In this document: in pieces, positions 5,355 to 5,983 of the stretch
Position numbering within the stretch: the stretch's first letter is position 1
Layout of the letters: every line of letters begins with the position of its first letter
Assembly (NCBI GenBank): GCA_003152145.1
Contig: PLZL01000346.1
Coordinates: 11,045 to 17,027, forward strand
Reading direction: 5' to 3'
DNA: 5,983 nt
DNA from: Limisphaerales bacterium
GTDB lineage: Bacteria; Verrucomicrobiota; Verrucomicrobiae; Limisphaerales; UBA11358
The notes under the pieces: generated by a model
What the model was told of the DNA's origin: nothing
The model's input: only the letters and a program-made list of their open reading frames with translations
Database searches by the model: none
Translations under genes and position numbers: made by a program

Positions 5355-5983
5355 ATGAATCAACTGCTTGTTACCGGCTCGTCCGGCCTCATTGGTTCCG
5401 AAGTGGTGGATTACTTCTGCCGGCTTGGCTGGGAGGTGCGCGGCGTGGACAACAACATGCGAGCCGACTTCTTCGGTGCCGGTGGCGACACCCGCTGGAA
5501 CCAGCGCCGGCTGCTGGCGGCGCACAAAAACTTCCGCCACCACGAACTGGACATCCGCCATCGCGCCGCCGTGCTCGCGCTGCTGAAGGAATTGAAACCT
5601 TCCGCCATCGTCCACACCGCCGCGCAGCCAAGCCACGATCTCGCGGCCAGCCGCCCGTTCGACGACTTCGATGTCAATGCGGTCGGCACGCTCAATCTGT
5701 TGGAAGCGGCGCGGCAATCCTGCCCGGAATCGCCGTTCATCCACATGAGCACGAACAAGGTCTATGGCGACGCGCCCAATCGCATCGCACTCAAGGAACT
5801 GGAGTCGCGCTGGGATTACGACGATCCGGCCTACGCGCAGGGCATTGCGGAAAACTTCAACATTGACCAGTCGAAACATTCCCTTTTTGGCGCTTCAAAA
5901 GTCGCAGCTGACGTCATGGTGCAGGAATACGGTCGTTACTTCGGGATGCCCACCTGCTGTCTGCGCGGCGGCTGCCTGACCGG
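5355..5983 (+). CDS. NAD-dependent sugar-nucleotide epimerase, CDP-paratose 2-epimerase-like (3' end missing)
   Basis: This is an extended short-chain dehydrogenase/reductase; 209 codons are present of an expected 330-350. The Rossmann NAD+ motif TGSSGLIG is at residues 7-14, followed by [20 protein letters not shown], the substrate-loop signature of the CDP-paratose/tyvelose 2-epimerase group. [26 protein letters not shown] and [12 protein letters not shown] (131-142) follow. The active-site block reads [20 protein letters not shown]; Lys182 is the YxxxK lysine, but Phe178 stands where Tyr is expected. These enzymes act on nucleotide sugars for surface polysaccharides. I recall the FGASK form in many bacterial relatives, so it may mark a subfamily with a different acid/base residue; the exact substrate is uncertain. 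Start is the ATG at 5355, right after a heptamer array and without a Shine-Dalgarno sequence. The frame is open to the window end. Confidence 0.9.
   Translation, partial: MNQLLVTGSSGLIGSEVVDYFCRLGWEVRGVDNNMRADFFGAGGDTRWNQRRLLAAHKNFRHHELDIRHRAAVLALLKELKPSAIVHTAAQPSHDLAASRPFDDFDVNAVGTLNLLEAARQSCPESPFIHMSTNKVYGDAPNRIALKELESRWDYDDPAYAQGIAENFNIDQSKHSLFGASKVAADVMVQEYGRYFGMPTCCLRGGCLT

Noticed and set aside
5337..5879. 180-codon minus-strand frame under the epimerase
   Set aside because: The + strand encodes a clear SDR epimerase over the same bases; the reverse frame has arginine- and valine-rich shadow composition.

Overview
The window is GC-rich bacterial DNA with short intergenic gaps and every supported gene on the + strand. 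I infer Verrucomicrobiota or a close PVC relative, at moderate confidence. The reasons are a stop-free palindromic element inside a coding region, degenerate 7-base TTTCNNN arrays in front of genes, and no clear Shine-Dalgarno sequence at any start. No rRNA or marker gene confirms this.

Positions 1-2770 hold a tight larB-larC-larE operon (4-base and 1-base overlaps). It makes the nickel-pincer nucleotide (NPN) cofactor used by LarA-type hydroxyacid racemases and epimerases. LarB carboxylates and hydrolyses nicotinic acid adenine dinucleotide, LarE adds sulfur, and LarC inserts nickel using CTP. larB is cut by the left edge, and no larA lies in the window. LarC carries an in-frame element of about 28 residues with perfect 22-bp inverted-repeat ends, placed between its two domains. 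LarE has three cysteines that suggest the iron-sulfur, catalytic type rather than the sacrificial type.

Positions 2771-3735 contain a stand-alone GbsR/MarR-type regulator and a gene-poor stretch that may hold a decayed small ORF.

Positions 3736-5218 form an accessory island of small genes. A nucleotidyltransferase overlaps a small partner gene whose 3' end has run into a heptamer array. Next comes a PF09720-type antitoxin with a plausible promoter and operator. It overlaps a ParE-like toxin gene broken by one in-frame TAA at codon 20, so the antitoxin appears to be orphaned.

Positions 5273-5983 contain another TTTCNNN array and then the 5' part of an NAD-dependent sugar-nucleotide epimerase of the CDP-paratose 2-epimerase-like group. 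Its usual catalytic Tyr position holds Phe. The gene runs off the right edge.

Two themes recur. One is repeat families that enter or extend coding sequences (larC, the partner gene). The other is translation starts without ribosome binding sites, two of which have promoter-like hexamers placed for leaderless transcripts.
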